Counted from the stretch's first letter, positions 1-9,090 are shown. The stretch is 64,000 nucleotides of DNA from an uncultured Eubacteriales bacterium (GCA_934436505.1 CAKSAP010000006.1:31724-95723); one strand, 5' to 3'. Program-made: numbers and translations. Notes: a model not told the origin generated them from the sequence alone.

Positions 1-84
1 GGAGAAAGCACCGAAAAATATCTTGACGGCAAGGTCAGAAAATATATCGAGGACAGAGGACTTTATGGATACCCAAAGAAATGA
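1..84 (+). CDS. nadD: Nicotinate-nucleotide adenylyltransferase, C-terminal end only
   Basis: An open frame enters from the left edge and stops at 82-84, giving 27 residues that end in VRKYIEDRGLYGYPKK. The V-x2-YI-x3-GLY ending is the usual C-terminus of NadD, which adenylates nicotinate mononucleotide in NAD synthesis. It overlaps the start of yqeK by 20 bases; nadD-yqeK-rsfS is a common Firmicutes order, which supports the call. The catalytic part lies outside the window. Confidence 0.75.
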   Translation, partial: GESTEKYLDGKVRKYIEDRGLYGYPKK

Positions 85-673
85 AGAATTTGTCGAGGAA
101 ATCAAAAAAAGACTGAGTGAGTACAGATTTTATCATTCGTTAAATGTTGCCGACGAGGCGAAAAGGCTTGCGAAAAAATACGGAGCCGACGAGGATAAAG
201 CCTTTACGGCAGGTCTTATTCACGATATAATGAAGGATACCGATTACGAAGCTCAAAGGGAGCTGATTGAAAAGTATTCTCATAAAATGACGCCCACGGA
301 GCTTGCAAACCCGAAAATATGGCACGCAATGAGTGGGGAAGTATTTTTAAGGCACGAGCTGAACGTCAAGGATGAGGATATACTTTCTGCGGTCAGGTAT
401 CACACGACGGCAAGGGATAATATGTCGCTGTTGGAAAAGGTTTTGTATATAGCCGATTACACCTCGGCAGAACGCAATTACCCCGACGTTGACGTAATCA
501 GGGAAAAGGCTGAAAGAAGCCTTGAGGAAGCAATGCTATACGGCTTGCAGTTTACAATAAAGGAAAATGTTGAAGCGGGAGCAGTCGTTCACCCCGACAG
601 CATTCTCGCATATAATGAAGTCGCAATTTCCGAAAAGGAGAAAGCGAGAAAGGATGAAAGCAATGCAGACTAA
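65..673 (+). CDS. yqeK: YqeK-type HD-domain nucleotide hydrolase
   Basis: A 202-aa HD-superfamily protein. I use ATG 65, preceded by AGAGGA at 55-60, rather than the in-frame ATG at 23 that lies deep inside nadD. Metal-binding signatures are visible: H-SLNVA near the N-terminus, the HD pair in GLIHDIMKD, a later WHAMSG, and YHTTA followed by YIADY. Characterised YqeK proteins cleave diadenosine tetraphosphate symmetrically and use iron. It sits between nadD and rsfS with overlapping ends, so it is probably translated together with them. Confidence 0.9.
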   Translation: MDTQRNEEFVEEIKKRLSEYRFYHSLNVADEAKRLAKKYGADEDKAFTAGLIHDIMKDTDYEAQRELIEKYSHKMTPTELANPKIWHAMSGEVFLRHELNVKDEDILSAVRYHTTARDNMSLLEKVLYIADYTSAERNYPDVDVIREKAERSLEEAMLYGLQFTIKENVEAGAVVHPDSILAYNEVAISEKEKARKDESNAD

Positions 674-1016
674 GGAACTGCTTGAAAACACCGTCAAAAT
701 TCTTGATAATAAAAAGGCGGAGGACATTAAGGCACTTGGAATTACCGATTTGAGCTCGGTTGCGGATTATTTCGTAATCGTAAGCGGTACTTCATCAACG
801 CATATAAAGGCGCTTGCCGAGGAGCTTGAGGAAAAGCTGACGGCTCTCGGAAAAGAGCCAAATCACGTAGAGGGCAGATCAACAGGCTGGATTTTGCTTG
901 ACTACGGAACTGTTATTGTCCACATTTTCACTCCTGCCGACAGAGAGAATTTCAACCTTGAAAAGCTTTGGCAGGATGCAAAAGAGGTTGACGTTTCAAA
1001 GTGGATAATTGAATAA
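654..1016 (+). CDS. rsfS: Ribosomal silencing factor RsfS (iojap/YbeB family)
   Basis: A protein of about 120 aa of the DUF143/iojap family. RsfS binds uL14 on the 50S subunit and blocks joining to the 30S subunit when nutrients are limiting. Family marks are DYFVIVSG, the HVEG-STGWILLDYG stretch and the closing LEKLW segment. ATG 654 follows AAGGAG at 635-640; ATG 663 is an alternative start. It overlaps yqeK by 20 bases, in the standard nadD-yqeK-rsfS order. Confidence 0.93.
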   Translation: MKAMQTKELLENTVKILDNKKAEDIKALGITDLSSVADYFVIVSGTSSTHIKALAEELEEKLTALGKEPNHVEGRSTGWILLDYGTVIVHIFTPADRENFNLEKLWQDAKEVDVSKWIIE

Positions 1017-1044
1017 AAATCACATCCGATACAGAGGTGCAATT

Positions 1045-3453
1045 ATGGATTATAATTTTAGACAGACAGAAGAAAAATGGCAAAAAAAATGGGATGACGA
1101 GGGCGTTTTCAATGCAGTTGACAATTCGGATAAACCCAAATTTTACGGACTTGTCGAGTTCCCGTATCCGTCGGGCGCAGGTATGCATGTAGGACACATC
1201 AAGGCTTATTCGGGTCTTGAGGTCGTTTCGAGAAAAAGACGGCTTCAGGGCTACAATGTGCTCTTCCCGATAGGCTTTGACGCTTACGGACTTCCCACGG
1301 AAAACTATGCCATTAAAACAGGTATTCATCCGAGAAAAGTTACCGATATGAACATCGAAAAGTTCACAAGTCAGCTTAAAAGGGTAGGCTTCTCCTTTGA
1401 TTGGACAAGAGTTATCGATACAACACAGGAGGACTACTACAAGTGGACGCAGTGGATATTCCTTAAAATGTTTGAAAACGGACTTGCTTTCAGAGATAAG
1501 ACGTTGGTAAACTACTGCCCGTCCTGTAAGGTTGTTCTTTCAAACGAGGACTCACAGGGAGGTAAGTGCGATATTTGCCATTCCGACGTTGTTCAGAAAT
1601 CAAAGGACGTTTGGTATCTTCGCATTACAAAGTATGCAGACAAGCTCCTTGAGGGACTCAATGAGGTTGATTATCTCCCGAATATCAAGCTTCAGCAGGT
1701 AAACTGGATCGGTAAATCAAAGGGCGCATTCGTAAACTTCAAGGTAAATGAGGTTGACGAGAGCTTCAAGATTTACACAACCCGTCCCGACACACTTTTC
1801 GGCGTAACATTTATGGTTATGGCACCCGAGCACCCGATAATCGACAAGTACGCTGACATTATAGGCAATATGGACGAGGTCAAGGCATACAGACAGGAAT
1901 GCGCTAAAAAGACCGAGTTCGAGAGAACACAGCTTGTTAAGGAGAAAACAGGTGTAAAGCTTGAAGGCTTTACAGCTAAAAACCCCGTTAACGGCAAGGA
2001 AATCCCGATTTATATTTCGGACTATGTTATGATGGGCTACGGCACAGGCGCAATTATGGCTGTTCCGGCTCACGATCAGAGAGACTATGACTTTGCAAAG
2101 AAGTTCGGCATTGATATAGTTGAGGTTATCAAGGGCGGCGACATCTCGGTTGAGGCTTATACGGGCGACGGCGAGATGGTAAACTCCGACTTCCTCAACG
2201 GTATGGATAATAAAAAGGATTCAATCGCAAAGATGATTGAGCACCTTGAAAAAATGGGCATCGGCGAAGAGGGCGTTCAGTACAAGATGAAGGACTGGGC
2301 GTTTAACCGTCAGCGTTATTGGGGCGAGCCTATTCCGATTGTTTACTGCCCCAAGTGCGGAATGGTTCCCGTTCCCTATGGCGAGCTTCCGCTTAAATTG
2401 CCGCAGGTTGAGAATTTTGAGCCCGGTCAGGACGGCGAAAGCCCACTTGCAAAGATTGATTCTTTCGTAAATTGCAAGTGTCCGAAATGCGGCGCAGACG
2501 CAAAGAGAGAGACAGACACAATGCCGCAGTGGGCAGGCTCTTCCTGGTATTTCCTGCGTTATATCGACCCCCACAACGACAAGGCATTGGCTGACCCCGA
2601 AAAGCTTAAATATTGGGGACCTGTCGATTGGTACAACGGCGGTATGGAGCATGTTACACGCCACCTTATCTATTCAAGATTTTGGCATCGCTTCCTCTAT
2701 GATATCGGCGCAGTGCCGTTCAAGGAGCCTTACCTCAAGAGAACAGCACAGGGTCTTATCTTAGGACCCGACGGCGTTAAAATGAGTAAGTCAAAGGGCA
2801 ATGTTATTGACCCGAACGAGGTTGTTGACGTTTACGGTGCAGACGTATTGAGAACTTACGTATTGTTTATGGGCGACTATGAGCAGGCTGCTCCGTGGAG
2901 TGAGTCGAGCGTTAAGGGCTGCAAGAGATTTATTGACCGTATTTGGAAGCTTCAGGAAATTCTCACTGACGGCGACGAGTATTCAAAGGAGCTTTCCTCT
3001 GCAATGCATAAGACTGTCAAAAAGGTCAGCGAGGATATCGAGGAAATGAAGTACAACACGGCAATCGCAGCGTTGATGACTCTCCTCAATCAGATTTACG
3101 ACAACGGCAAAATCAACCGTGCAGAGCTTAAAACGCTTCTCCTGCTTGTCAATCCTTTTGCTCCGCATATCACGGAGGAAATGTGGTCAACTCTCGGCTA
3201 TGGCGAGATGCTTGCAAAGGACGGCGTATGGCCCGAGTATGATGAGGCTAAGTGCATTGACGACACGGTTGAAATCGCAGTTCAGATAAACGGCAAAATC
3301 CGTGTAAAGATTGAAATTGCTGCCGACGCTTCCAATGATGAGGCTATTGCAGCTGCAAAGGCAGACGAAAAGGTTGCACAGGAGCTTGCGGGAAAGAATA
3401 TAATTAAAGAGATTTATGTTAAGGGCAGACTTGTAAACATCGTTGCAAAATAA
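1045..3453 (+). CDS. leuS: Leucyl-tRNA synthetase
   Basis: An 802-aa class I synthetase that charges tRNA-Leu, about the length of Bacillus LeuRS. The HIGH motif is HVGH at residues 48-51 and KMSKS is at 579-583. Between them are a zinc-knuckle-like CPSC...CDIC pair and the CP1 editing domain, with the Thr-rich TTRPDT motif. ATG 1045 follows AGAGGTG; the in-frame ATG 12 codons upstream has no ribosome site and overlaps rsfS. It probably belongs to the same transcript as rsfS. Confidence 0.97.
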   Translation: MDYNFRQTEEKWQKKWDDEGVFNAVDNSDKPKFYGLVEFPYPSGAGMHVGHIKAYSGLEVVSRKRRLQGYNVLFPIGFDAYGLPTENYAIKTGIHPRKVTDMNIEKFTSQLKRVGFSFDWTRVIDTTQEDYYKWTQWIFLKMFENGLAFRDKTLVNYCPSCKVVLSNEDSQGGKCDICHSDVVQKSKDVWYLRITKYADKLLEGLNEVDYLPNIKLQQVNWIGKSKGAFVNFKVNEVDESFKIYTTRPDTLFGVTFMVMAPEHPIIDKYADIIGNMDEVKAYRQECAKKTEFERTQLVKEKTGVKLEGFTAKNPVNGKEIPIYISDYVMMGYGTGAIMAVPAHDQRDYDFAKKFGIDIVEVIKGGDISVEAYTGDGEMVNSDFLNGMDNKKDSIAKMIEHLEKMGIGEEGVQYKMKDWAFNRQRYWGEPIPIVYCPKCGMVPVPYGELPLKLPQVENFEPGQDGESPLAKIDSFVNCKCPKCGADAKRETDTMPQWAGSSWYFLRYIDPHNDKALADPEKLKYWGPVDWYNGGMEHVTRHLIYSRFWHRFLYDIGAVPFKEPYLKRTAQGLILGPDGVKMSKSKGNVIDPNEVVDVYGADVLRTYVLFMGDYEQAAPWSESSVKGCKRFIDRIWKLQEILTDGDEYSKELSSAMHKTVKKVSEDIEEMKYNTAIAALMTLLNQIYDNGKINRAELKTLLLLVNPFAPHITEEMWSTLGYGEMLAKDGVWPEYDEAKCIDDTVEIAVQINGKIRVKIEIAADASNDEAIAAAKADEKVAQELAGKNIIKEIYVKGRLVNIVAK

Positions 3454-3462
3454 GGTGGTTTT

Positions 3463-3576
3463 ATGAGAGCTTTTAAGGAGCTTGCGGACCATATGGTCGA
3501 GGTTTTCAAAAATACAAGAACGGCAGACGTTATGATGTACATAGCGTCTGTCGTTGCGTCTTTTTTCAATAAATAA
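3463..3576 (+). CDS. 37-residue hypothetical protein
   Basis: A short ORF preceded by AAGGTGG at 3453-3458, nine bases after leuS and 12 before the esterase. The product begins MRAFKELADHMVEVFKN and ends in the hydrophobic stretch MMYIASVVASFFNK, which could be a short amphipathic or membrane-dipping helix. No family is recognised. Support is the ribosome site and the tight fit between two co-directional genes; conservation in relatives would be the real test. Confidence 0.5.
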   Translation: MRAFKELADHMVEVFKNTRTADVMMYIASVVASFFNK

Positions 3577-3588
3577 AGGATATGATTT

Positions 3589-4899
3589 ATGCGTTTGAAC
3601 AGGATAATTTCACTTGTACTTGTTATAACTTTAACAATCCCGATATGTCAGCAGACAAATTTGTTTGCAAAAAGTGCCGAGCTTTCAAATTTGCTTCGTG
3701 TGAACAAGACGGATGCCGATAATGAAGCTGTAATATCGAGCGAGCTTGATTTTGAATTCGACAGCAGAAGCGAGGAAATCAAAAACCTTGTCAAGGCTGC
3801 GGAGGCGAACGGAGACACCGAAATCAAGGCGCAGGTAAGGACTGTTTTTTCACAGCTTTATTCGCTTTTGAAAAGGGTAATTCTCTCGGACGGCGACCTT
3901 CAATCAGAGGAGGTAGGAAGGGAGCTTGCCGCCATTTTCAACAGCCTTTTCATTCTCGATACCAAGCTCAATGAGGCAGACCCTAACGCTATGGGTGAGC
4001 TTACAAACAAGGGCTTTGTAACACAGGCGGTTTCTATTGTTTGGGATATTATGGACGCCTTTGACGAAAACCGCTTATCGTCGCAGACAATGGAAAAGGG
4101 TGTTACCCGTATTGAGGATATACCGTATATCGACGACGGTACAGAGGAACATATGCTTGACATTTATTATCCCGACGGCACAAGCGGGAAGCTGCCCGTG
4201 ATAATCGAAATTCACGGCGGCGGTCTTATGATGGGCAATAAGGATTACAACAGAGTATATTGCTCGGTGCTTGCCAAAAAGGGCTATACGGTGGTTTGTA
4301 TAAATTACAGACTTTCGCCCGACGTTCTCTATCCCTCGCAGGTGCAGGACGTTATGGCAGCTTACAAGTGGATTTATGATAATGCGGACAGCTATAATAT
4401 CGACCTTGAAAGGGTGTATGTAACAGGCGAGTCGGCAGGCGGAAATCTTGCATATTACACCTCGCTTGTTGAAACAAGTCCGCAGCTTCAAGAGCTTTAC
4501 GGGGTTTCCCCGTCGGGGCTTCAAATTGACGCATTAGGTCTTGTTTCGGGGATGTACGAGATGAAAGCAGGCTTCAACGCACCGCTTATATCCTGCTATT
4601 TCGGCATTGACTATAAGAATTCGCCGTATTATCCCTACCTGCAGCCTGAGGAGGTCATACCTCTCGGCAAATTGCCGCCGTGCTATACGGTGTCGTGCAC
4701 AAGGGATATTCTTCACTCCTCGGCAGAGCATTTTGACAGGGTTTTGACCGAGTACGGAATTGACCACGTTTACAGGGATTGGGGCTTGACGGTCAACAAA
4801 TCATCGGGACACATAACGAGCGTTGCATATCCCGAGCTTGAGGAAAGCCGGCAGACGATAGACGAAATGCTCGCATTTTTCATTGAACATACGCAATAA
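3589..4899 (+). CDS. Exported alpha/beta-hydrolase (HSL/esterase family)
   Basis: A 436-aa protein with an N-terminal signal peptide (MRLNRII then a hydrophobic core to about residue 27). About 170 residues of helical spacer precede a C-terminal alpha/beta-hydrolase domain. The hormone-sensitive-lipase oxyanion motif HGGG and the nucleophile elbow GESAGG are both present, and a late Asp (RDILHSS region) and His (SSGHITS) could complete the triad. It is probably an extracellular carboxylesterase or deacetylase; the substrate is unknown. A terminator follows. Confidence 0.8.
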   Translation: MRLNRIISLVLVITLTIPICQQTNLFAKSAELSNLLRVNKTDADNEAVISSELDFEFDSRSEEIKNLVKAAEANGDTEIKAQVRTVFSQLYSLLKRVILSDGDLQSEEVGRELAAIFNSLFILDTKLNEADPNAMGELTNKGFVTQAVSIVWDIMDAFDENRLSSQTMEKGVTRIEDIPYIDDGTEEHMLDIYYPDGTSGKLPVIIEIHGGGLMMGNKDYNRVYCSVLAKKGYTVVCINYRLSPDVLYPSQVQDVMAAYKWIYDNADSYNIDLERVYVTGESAGGNLAYYTSLVETSPQLQELYGVSPSGLQIDALGLVSGMYEMKAGFNAPLISCYFGIDYKNSPYYPYLQPEEVIPLGKLPPCYTVSCTRDILHSSAEHFDRVLTEYGIDHVYRDWGLTVNKSSGHITSVAYPELEESRQTIDEMLAFFIEHTQ

Positions 4900-4910
4900 T
4901 ATTTACGTTG

Positions 4911-4939
4911 ACGGTGCTCAAAATTGAGTGCCGTTTTTG
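4911..4939 (+). terminator. Intrinsic terminator after the esterase
   Basis: A 10-bp stem (ACGGTGCTCA with TGAGTGCCGT, two G-U pairs) around an AAAT loop is followed by TTTTTG. It closes the nadD-to-esterase transcript. Confidence 0.75.
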
Positions 4940-4989
4940 TGCGTAATGCTTCAATGATAAAATGTAATTAAAATATTGTGAGGTAAATT

Positions 4990-5496
4990 ATGATTATAGA
5001 TTTTAACGGAATATCGCCTGCGGTTTCGCCGTCGGCTTTTACGGCTGAGGGGTCAAGGATAATCGGCGATGTAACGCTTTGTGAGGACAGCTCGGTTTGG
5101 TTTAACGCTGTTCTTCGTGGCGACGAGGCAAAAATCACTTTGGGCAAGGGCTCAAATATTCAGGATAATTGCACGGTGCATTGCGACGAAAGCTACCCTG
5201 CCGTTATCGGGGAAAATGTTACCGTAGGTCATAACGCCGTCATACACGGCTGCACAATAGGGGACGGCTCGCTTATCGGTATGAACGCAACTGTATTAAA
5301 CGGCGCAAAAATCGGCAAAAACTGCCTTGTCGGCGCAGGGGCGCTTGTTACGGAAAACAAGGAGTTTCCCGACAATTCACTGATTTTGGGAGTGCCTGCA
5401 AAGAAGGTCGGCGATATAGACGAAGCTGCCGCCGCAAAAATCATAGGCAATGCGAAATACTATTCGCAGCTTGCAAAAAAATATAAGAACAAGTAA
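4990..5496 (+). CDS. Gamma-carbonic anhydrase-like hexapeptide protein
   Basis: A 168-aa left-handed beta-helix protein with repeated [LIV]-G-x4 hexapeptides through most of its length. Its segments NCTVHCDE, VTVGHNAVIHGC and IGMNATVLNG fit the YrdA/PaaY group of the gamma-carbonic anhydrase superfamily, and the three metal-ligand histidines are recognisable. Such trimeric proteins bind zinc or iron; enzymatic activity is not guaranteed. It stands alone between a terminator and the araA promoter. GAGG lies nine bases before the ATG. Confidence 0.85.
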   Translation: MIIDFNGISPAVSPSAFTAEGSRIIGDVTLCEDSSVWFNAVLRGDEAKITLGKGSNIQDNCTVHCDESYPAVIGENVTVGHNAVIHGCTIGDGSLIGMNATVLNGAKIGKNCLVGAGALVTENKEFPDNSLILGVPAKKVGDIDEAAAAKIIGNAKYYSQLAKKYKNK

Positions 5497-5529
5497 GACG
5501 TTTATTGCATATAACTTTTAATTTCTATC

Positions 5530-5558
5530 TTGAAAATGAAAAAAGTATATAATATAAT
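5530..5558 (+). promoter_or_regulatory. Promoter of araA-araD
   Basis: TTGAAA at 5530-5535 and TATAAT at 5553-5558 are separated by 17 bp, a near-consensus vegetative promoter. A small dyad (AAGTC at 5573-5577, GACTT at 5585-5589) lies just downstream and could be an operator or a leader hairpin. No regulator gene is adjacent. Confidence 0.75.
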
Positions 5559-5617
5559 GTTTTTGACATACAAAGTCAGATAGCGACTTCTAAATCTCAT
5601 TAAAAAGGCGGTAAATT

Positions 5618-7087
5618 ATGAAAAATTCTGTTTTTTATTTTGTTGTCGGCTCGCAGTTTTTATACGGCGAGGATACACTTGTTGAAATCGACAAACATTC
5701 GAAAATAATGGTTGACGGCTTCAATGCAGACAAAAACATTCCGTGTACGGTTAAATGGTTTCCTTGCGTTAAGACGAGTGAGGAAATCTACAACATAATG
5801 AACGAGGCTAATAATGACGAAAATTGCGCAGGCGTTATAACCTGGATGCATACCTTTTCGCCCTCGAAAATGTGGGTTAAGGGACTTATGGCGTTGAGAA
5901 AGCCGTATCTTCATCTCAACACGCAGTTCAACCGTGAAATTCCGTGGAACGATATTGATATGGACTTTATGAACCTTAATCAGTCGGCGCACGGCGACCG
6001 TGAGCACGGCTATATTGCCGCAAGACTTCGTATGAACAGAAAGGTTGTTGTCGGCTTTTGGCAGGACGAGGACTTTACCTCGCAAATCGGCGTTTGGATG
6101 AGAGCTGCTGTCGGTGCGGCAGAGTCAAGAAAGCTCAGGGTGCTTCGTATTTCCGACAATATGAGAAACGTTGCCGTTACAGAGGGCGACAAGGTCGAGG
6201 CTTTGATTAAGCTCGGCTGGAGCGTTGACCATTACGGCGTAGGCGATATTATTTCGGAGGTTGAAAAGGTAACCGAGGAAGAAATCGACGAGCAGATGCT
6301 CGCTTATGAAAAAGAATATATTTTCGATACCGATAACACACAGGCTGTTCGCTATCAGGCTCGTGAGGAGGTAGCTATAAAGAAATTCCTTGACAGAGGA
6401 AATTTCAAGGCTTTCCACACGAATTTTGAGGATTTACAGGGACTTCGTCAGCTTCCCGGACTTGCGGCTCAGGATCTTATGAGACAGGGCTACGGCTTCG
6501 GCGCAGAGGGCGACTGGAAGGTTGCGGCAATGACGAGAATTATGAAAGTTATGGCAGAGGGTATCGGCAAGGGTACTGCCTTTATGGAGGATTACACGCT
6601 TCATCTTGAAAAGGGCAATGAGATGATACTCGGCGCTCATATGCTTGAGGTTTGCCCGACGATTGCCTGTGAAAAGCCGAAAATTCAGGTGCATCCGCTT
6701 GGAATAGGCGACAGGGAGGACCCTGCAAGACTTGTTTTCAAGGCTAAAAAAGGCTCGGGTATTGTTGTTTCACTTGTTGATATGGGCGACAGATTCAGAA
6801 TGATTGTAAACGATATTGAATGTCAGACGCAGGAGCACGATATGCCGAAGCTTCCCGTTGCAGGCGTTCTTTGGAAACCGCTTCCCGACTTCAAAACTTC
6901 GGCGGCGGCTTGGATATATGCAGGCGGCTCACACCATTCCGTTCTTTCTTATGACCTTACGGCAGAGCATATGCGTGATTTTGCGGAGATTATGGGAATT
7001 GAATTTGTGTATATAAATAAGGACACAAAAATCCCCGAATTCAGAAAAGAGCTTGAATATAACGACGTTATTTGGAGGAACAAATAA
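5618..7087 (+). CDS. araA: L-arabinose isomerase
   Basis: A 489-aa enzyme that converts L-arabinose to L-ribulose in the cytosol, using manganese. Family features include the N-terminal FYFVVGSQFLYG, LHLNTQFNREIPW in the active site, the metal-site EGDWK and MEDYT segments, and the late GGSHHSV histidines. Length matches the E. coli and Bacillus enzymes (about 495-500 aa). GGCGG precedes ATG 5618. Its stop overlaps the araD start (TAATG), so the two are translationally coupled. Confidence 0.97.
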   Translation: MKNSVFYFVVGSQFLYGEDTLVEIDKHSKIMVDGFNADKNIPCTVKWFPCVKTSEEIYNIMNEANNDENCAGVITWMHTFSPSKMWVKGLMALRKPYLHLNTQFNREIPWNDIDMDFMNLNQSAHGDREHGYIAARLRMNRKVVVGFWQDEDFTSQIGVWMRAAVGAAESRKLRVLRISDNMRNVAVTEGDKVEALIKLGWSVDHYGVGDIISEVEKVTEEEIDEQMLAYEKEYIFDTDNTQAVRYQAREEVAIKKFLDRGNFKAFHTNFEDLQGLRQLPGLAAQDLMRQGYGFGAEGDWKVAAMTRIMKVMAEGIGKGTAFMEDYTLHLEKGNEMILGAHMLEVCPTIACEKPKIQVHPLGIGDREDPARLVFKAKKGSGIVVSLVDMGDRFRMIVNDIECQTQEHDMPKLPVAGVLWKPLPDFKTSAAAWIYAGGSHHSVLSYDLTAEHMRDFAEIMGIEFVYINKDTKIPEFRKELEYNDVIWRNK

Positions 7088-7791
7088 TGCTTGAACAGTT
7101 AAAGCAGGATGTTTACAAGGCTAATATGCAGCTTAAAGAGTTCGGTTTGGTAGTTCTCACTTGGGGTAACGTCTCGGCAATCGACAGAGAAAGTAGATTG
7201 GTCGTGATAAAGCCGTCGGGTGTTCCATATGACACAATGAAAGCCGAGGATATGGTTGTTGTCGATTTGGACGGCAATGTGGTTGAGGGTACGCTCAATC
7301 CCTCGTCTGACACACCGACGCATCTTGAGCTTTACAGAAGCTTTGAGGGTATCGGCTCGGTTGTGCACACTCATTCCGCTTGGGCGACGTCGTTTGCGCA
7401 GGCAGGCAGAAGCATAAGGGCTTACGGAACAACTCACGCCGATTTTTCAAATCACAATATACCTTGTACAAGAGGTCTTACAAAGGCAGAGGTTGAGGGC
7501 GAATATGAGCTCAACACCGGCAAGGTCATAGTCGAATGCTTTGAAAACGAGGGCATAAATCCGAATGACTGTCCTGCAGTGCTTATTCACAGGCACGGAC
7601 CGTTTTGTTGGGGCAAAAACTGCTTCAAGGCGGTTGAAAATGCGCTTATACTTGAAGAAGTGGCGAAGATGGCGTTTAGGACCGAAGAAATTGCCGCAGT
7701 CGAGCAAAAGCAGGTGGGAATTGAGGATTATTTACTCGCAAAGCACTATAACCGCAAGCACGGCAAGAACGCATATTACGGTCAGAAATAA
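7087..7791 (+). CDS. araD: L-ribulose-5-phosphate 4-epimerase
   Basis: A 234-aa class II aldolase-fold epimerase that converts L-ribulose 5-phosphate to D-xylulose 5-phosphate. Visible motifs are the phosphate-binding GNVSAID and KPSGVPYD, the metal-binding VVHTHSAW pair of histidines and the third His in HRHGPF. The start is ATG 7087, seven bases after GGAGG and overlapping the araA stop by one base. The ribulokinase gene araB is not next to it, so that step must be encoded elsewhere. Confidence 0.95.
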   Translation: MLEQLKQDVYKANMQLKEFGLVVLTWGNVSAIDRESRLVVIKPSGVPYDTMKAEDMVVVDLDGNVVEGTLNPSSDTPTHLELYRSFEGIGSVVHTHSAWATSFAQAGRSIRAYGTTHADFSNHNIPCTRGLTKAEVEGEYELNTGKVIVECFENEGINPNDCPAVLIHRHGPFCWGKNCFKAVENALILEEVAKMAFRTEEIAAVEQKQVGIEDYLLAKHYNRKHGKNAYYGQK

Positions 7792-7807
7792 TTAAATATC
7801 AAATTTT

Positions 7808-7836
7808 AAGGACGGATTTTTCCGTCCTTATTTTTT
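7808..7836 (+). terminator. Terminator of araAD
   Basis: A perfect 9-bp stem (AAGGACGGA with TCCGTCCTT) around a TTTT loop is followed by ATTTTTTG. Confidence 0.9.
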
Positions 7837-7887
7837 GCATAAAATCTCCGTTTTTGTTAAAAATCTTATTAAAGGATAGGTGATTTT

Positions 7888-8913
7888 ATGATTGAGCGTT
7901 TGGGAAAATATACGTTGAAGCTAAACGAAAGACCGTCGATTATCGCAGGTGCGGGCGTGGTCGGAAAAACCGAGGGCGACGGACCGCTGAAAGAGGAATT
8001 TGACCGTATTTTTGAGGACGATACACTCGGCGAGGAGTCGTTCGAGAAAGCCGAGAGCAGCTTGCAAAGAGAAGCTGTTTTGAAAGCAATGATAAAATCG
8101 GGCAAGCCGATTGAGGAGGTCGAATATATTTTTGCAGGCGATTTGCTCAATCAATGTACGGCGTCAACCTTTTCTTTGAGAGAACTCGGCATACCGCTTA
8201 TCGGACTTTTCGGTGCTTGCTCGACAATGGCTCTGTCATTGGGCATTGCAAGTGTTTTTGTGAATTGCGAAGCGGCAAGGCTCGCCGTTGCGGCAACCTC
8301 CTCGCATTTCTGTTCAGCCGAAAGGCAGTTCCGTTTACCGCTTGAATACGGCGGACAGCGAACGCCGACGGCACAGAGAACGGTTACGGGAGCAGGTGCA
8401 AGCGTTGTGGCAAAGCACATTGCGAACAAGCCTTGTGTAGAGGCTGTTACCTTCGGGAAAATAGTCGATTTGGGAATTAAGGACTCAACAAATATGGGCG
8501 CTGCTATGGCTCCTGCGGCGGCAATGACGATTTCGGACTTTTTCTCGGACACGGGAATGAAGCCCGACGATTTGGATATGATTGTAACGGGCGATCTCGG
8601 CTTTGTGGGAAGCGAGCTTTTGCTTAAACTTCTGAAAAAAGATTATTCACTTGATATTTCTGCTCAATACAACGATTGCGGAATGATGATGTATTACAGA
8701 GAGGAGCAGGATGTTCACGCAGGCGGCTCGGGCTGCGGCTGCGGAGGCTCTGTGCTGAACACGTATTTTATGAACAGGCTTGAAAGCGGCGAGCTTTCTA
8801 AAATTTTGTTTGTCGCAACGGGCGCTTTGATGTCGCCGACCTCGTCGCTGCAAGGCGAGAGCATACCGTCTATTGCGCACGCAGTGCTTTTGTCGAAGCC
8901 CGATAACAAGTAA
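7888..8913 (+). CDS. spoVAD: Stage V sporulation protein AD
   Basis: A 341-aa thiolase-fold protein. SpoVAD binds dipicolinic acid and helps move it into the forespore as part of the SpoVA channel. Recognisable segments include RPSIIAGAGVVGKTEGDGPL at the start, the FGACSTMAL pseudo-active-site region, SSHFCSAERQFR and the Cys/Gly-rich GGSGCGCGGSVLN near the end. Partners spoVAC and spoVAE are not adjacent here, which is unusual because they are normally clustered. It is the clearest sign that the organism makes spores. Confidence 0.95.
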   Translation: MIERLGKYTLKLNERPSIIAGAGVVGKTEGDGPLKEEFDRIFEDDTLGEESFEKAESSLQREAVLKAMIKSGKPIEEVEYIFAGDLLNQCTASTFSLRELGIPLIGLFGACSTMALSLGIASVFVNCEAARLAVAATSSHFCSAERQFRLPLEYGGQRTPTAQRTVTGAGASVVAKHIANKPCVEAVTFGKIVDLGIKDSTNMGAAMAPAAAMTISDFFSDTGMKPDDLDMIVTGDLGFVGSELLLKLLKKDYSLDISAQYNDCGMMMYYREEQDVHAGGSGCGCGGSVLNTYFMNRLESGELSKILFVATGALMSPTSSLQGESIPSIAHAVLLSKPDNK

Positions 8914-8924
8914 AGGAGAAAATT

Positions 8925-9083
8925 ATGTTTGAGCTTTCAGAGGATTTAAGAGTAATATCGGCATTTACCAAGACCATAAATATATTAACGGCGGTTAAGA
9001 CGGCAATGACGGTTGGGATAATAGTCTATTGCGTTTTTACGGGATTTAAGGGTGTAAGCCTTATAAAAGAAAATAACAAATAA
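8925..9083 (+). CDS. 52-residue membrane protein next to spoVAD
   Basis: A short ORF with a textbook AAAGGAG at 8912-8918, starting 11 bases after spoVAD and ending just before a terminator. The product carries one hydrophobic helix (about residues 19-42, AVKTAMTVGIIVYCVF) and a charged tail KENNK. It lies where another spoVA subunit would be expected but is far too short to be SpoVAE or SpoVAC. No family is recognised; a spore-membrane role is only suggested by position. Confidence 0.6.
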   Translation: MFELSEDLRVISAFTKTINILTAVKTAMTVGIIVYCVFTGFKGVSLIKENNK

Positions 9084-9090
9084 TTTATTT

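Noticed and set aside
2221..2664. Long minus-strand frames opposite leuS and other conserved genes
   Set aside because: They lie fully opposite well-supported genes, lack ribosome sites and have Cys/Leu-rich shadow composition.
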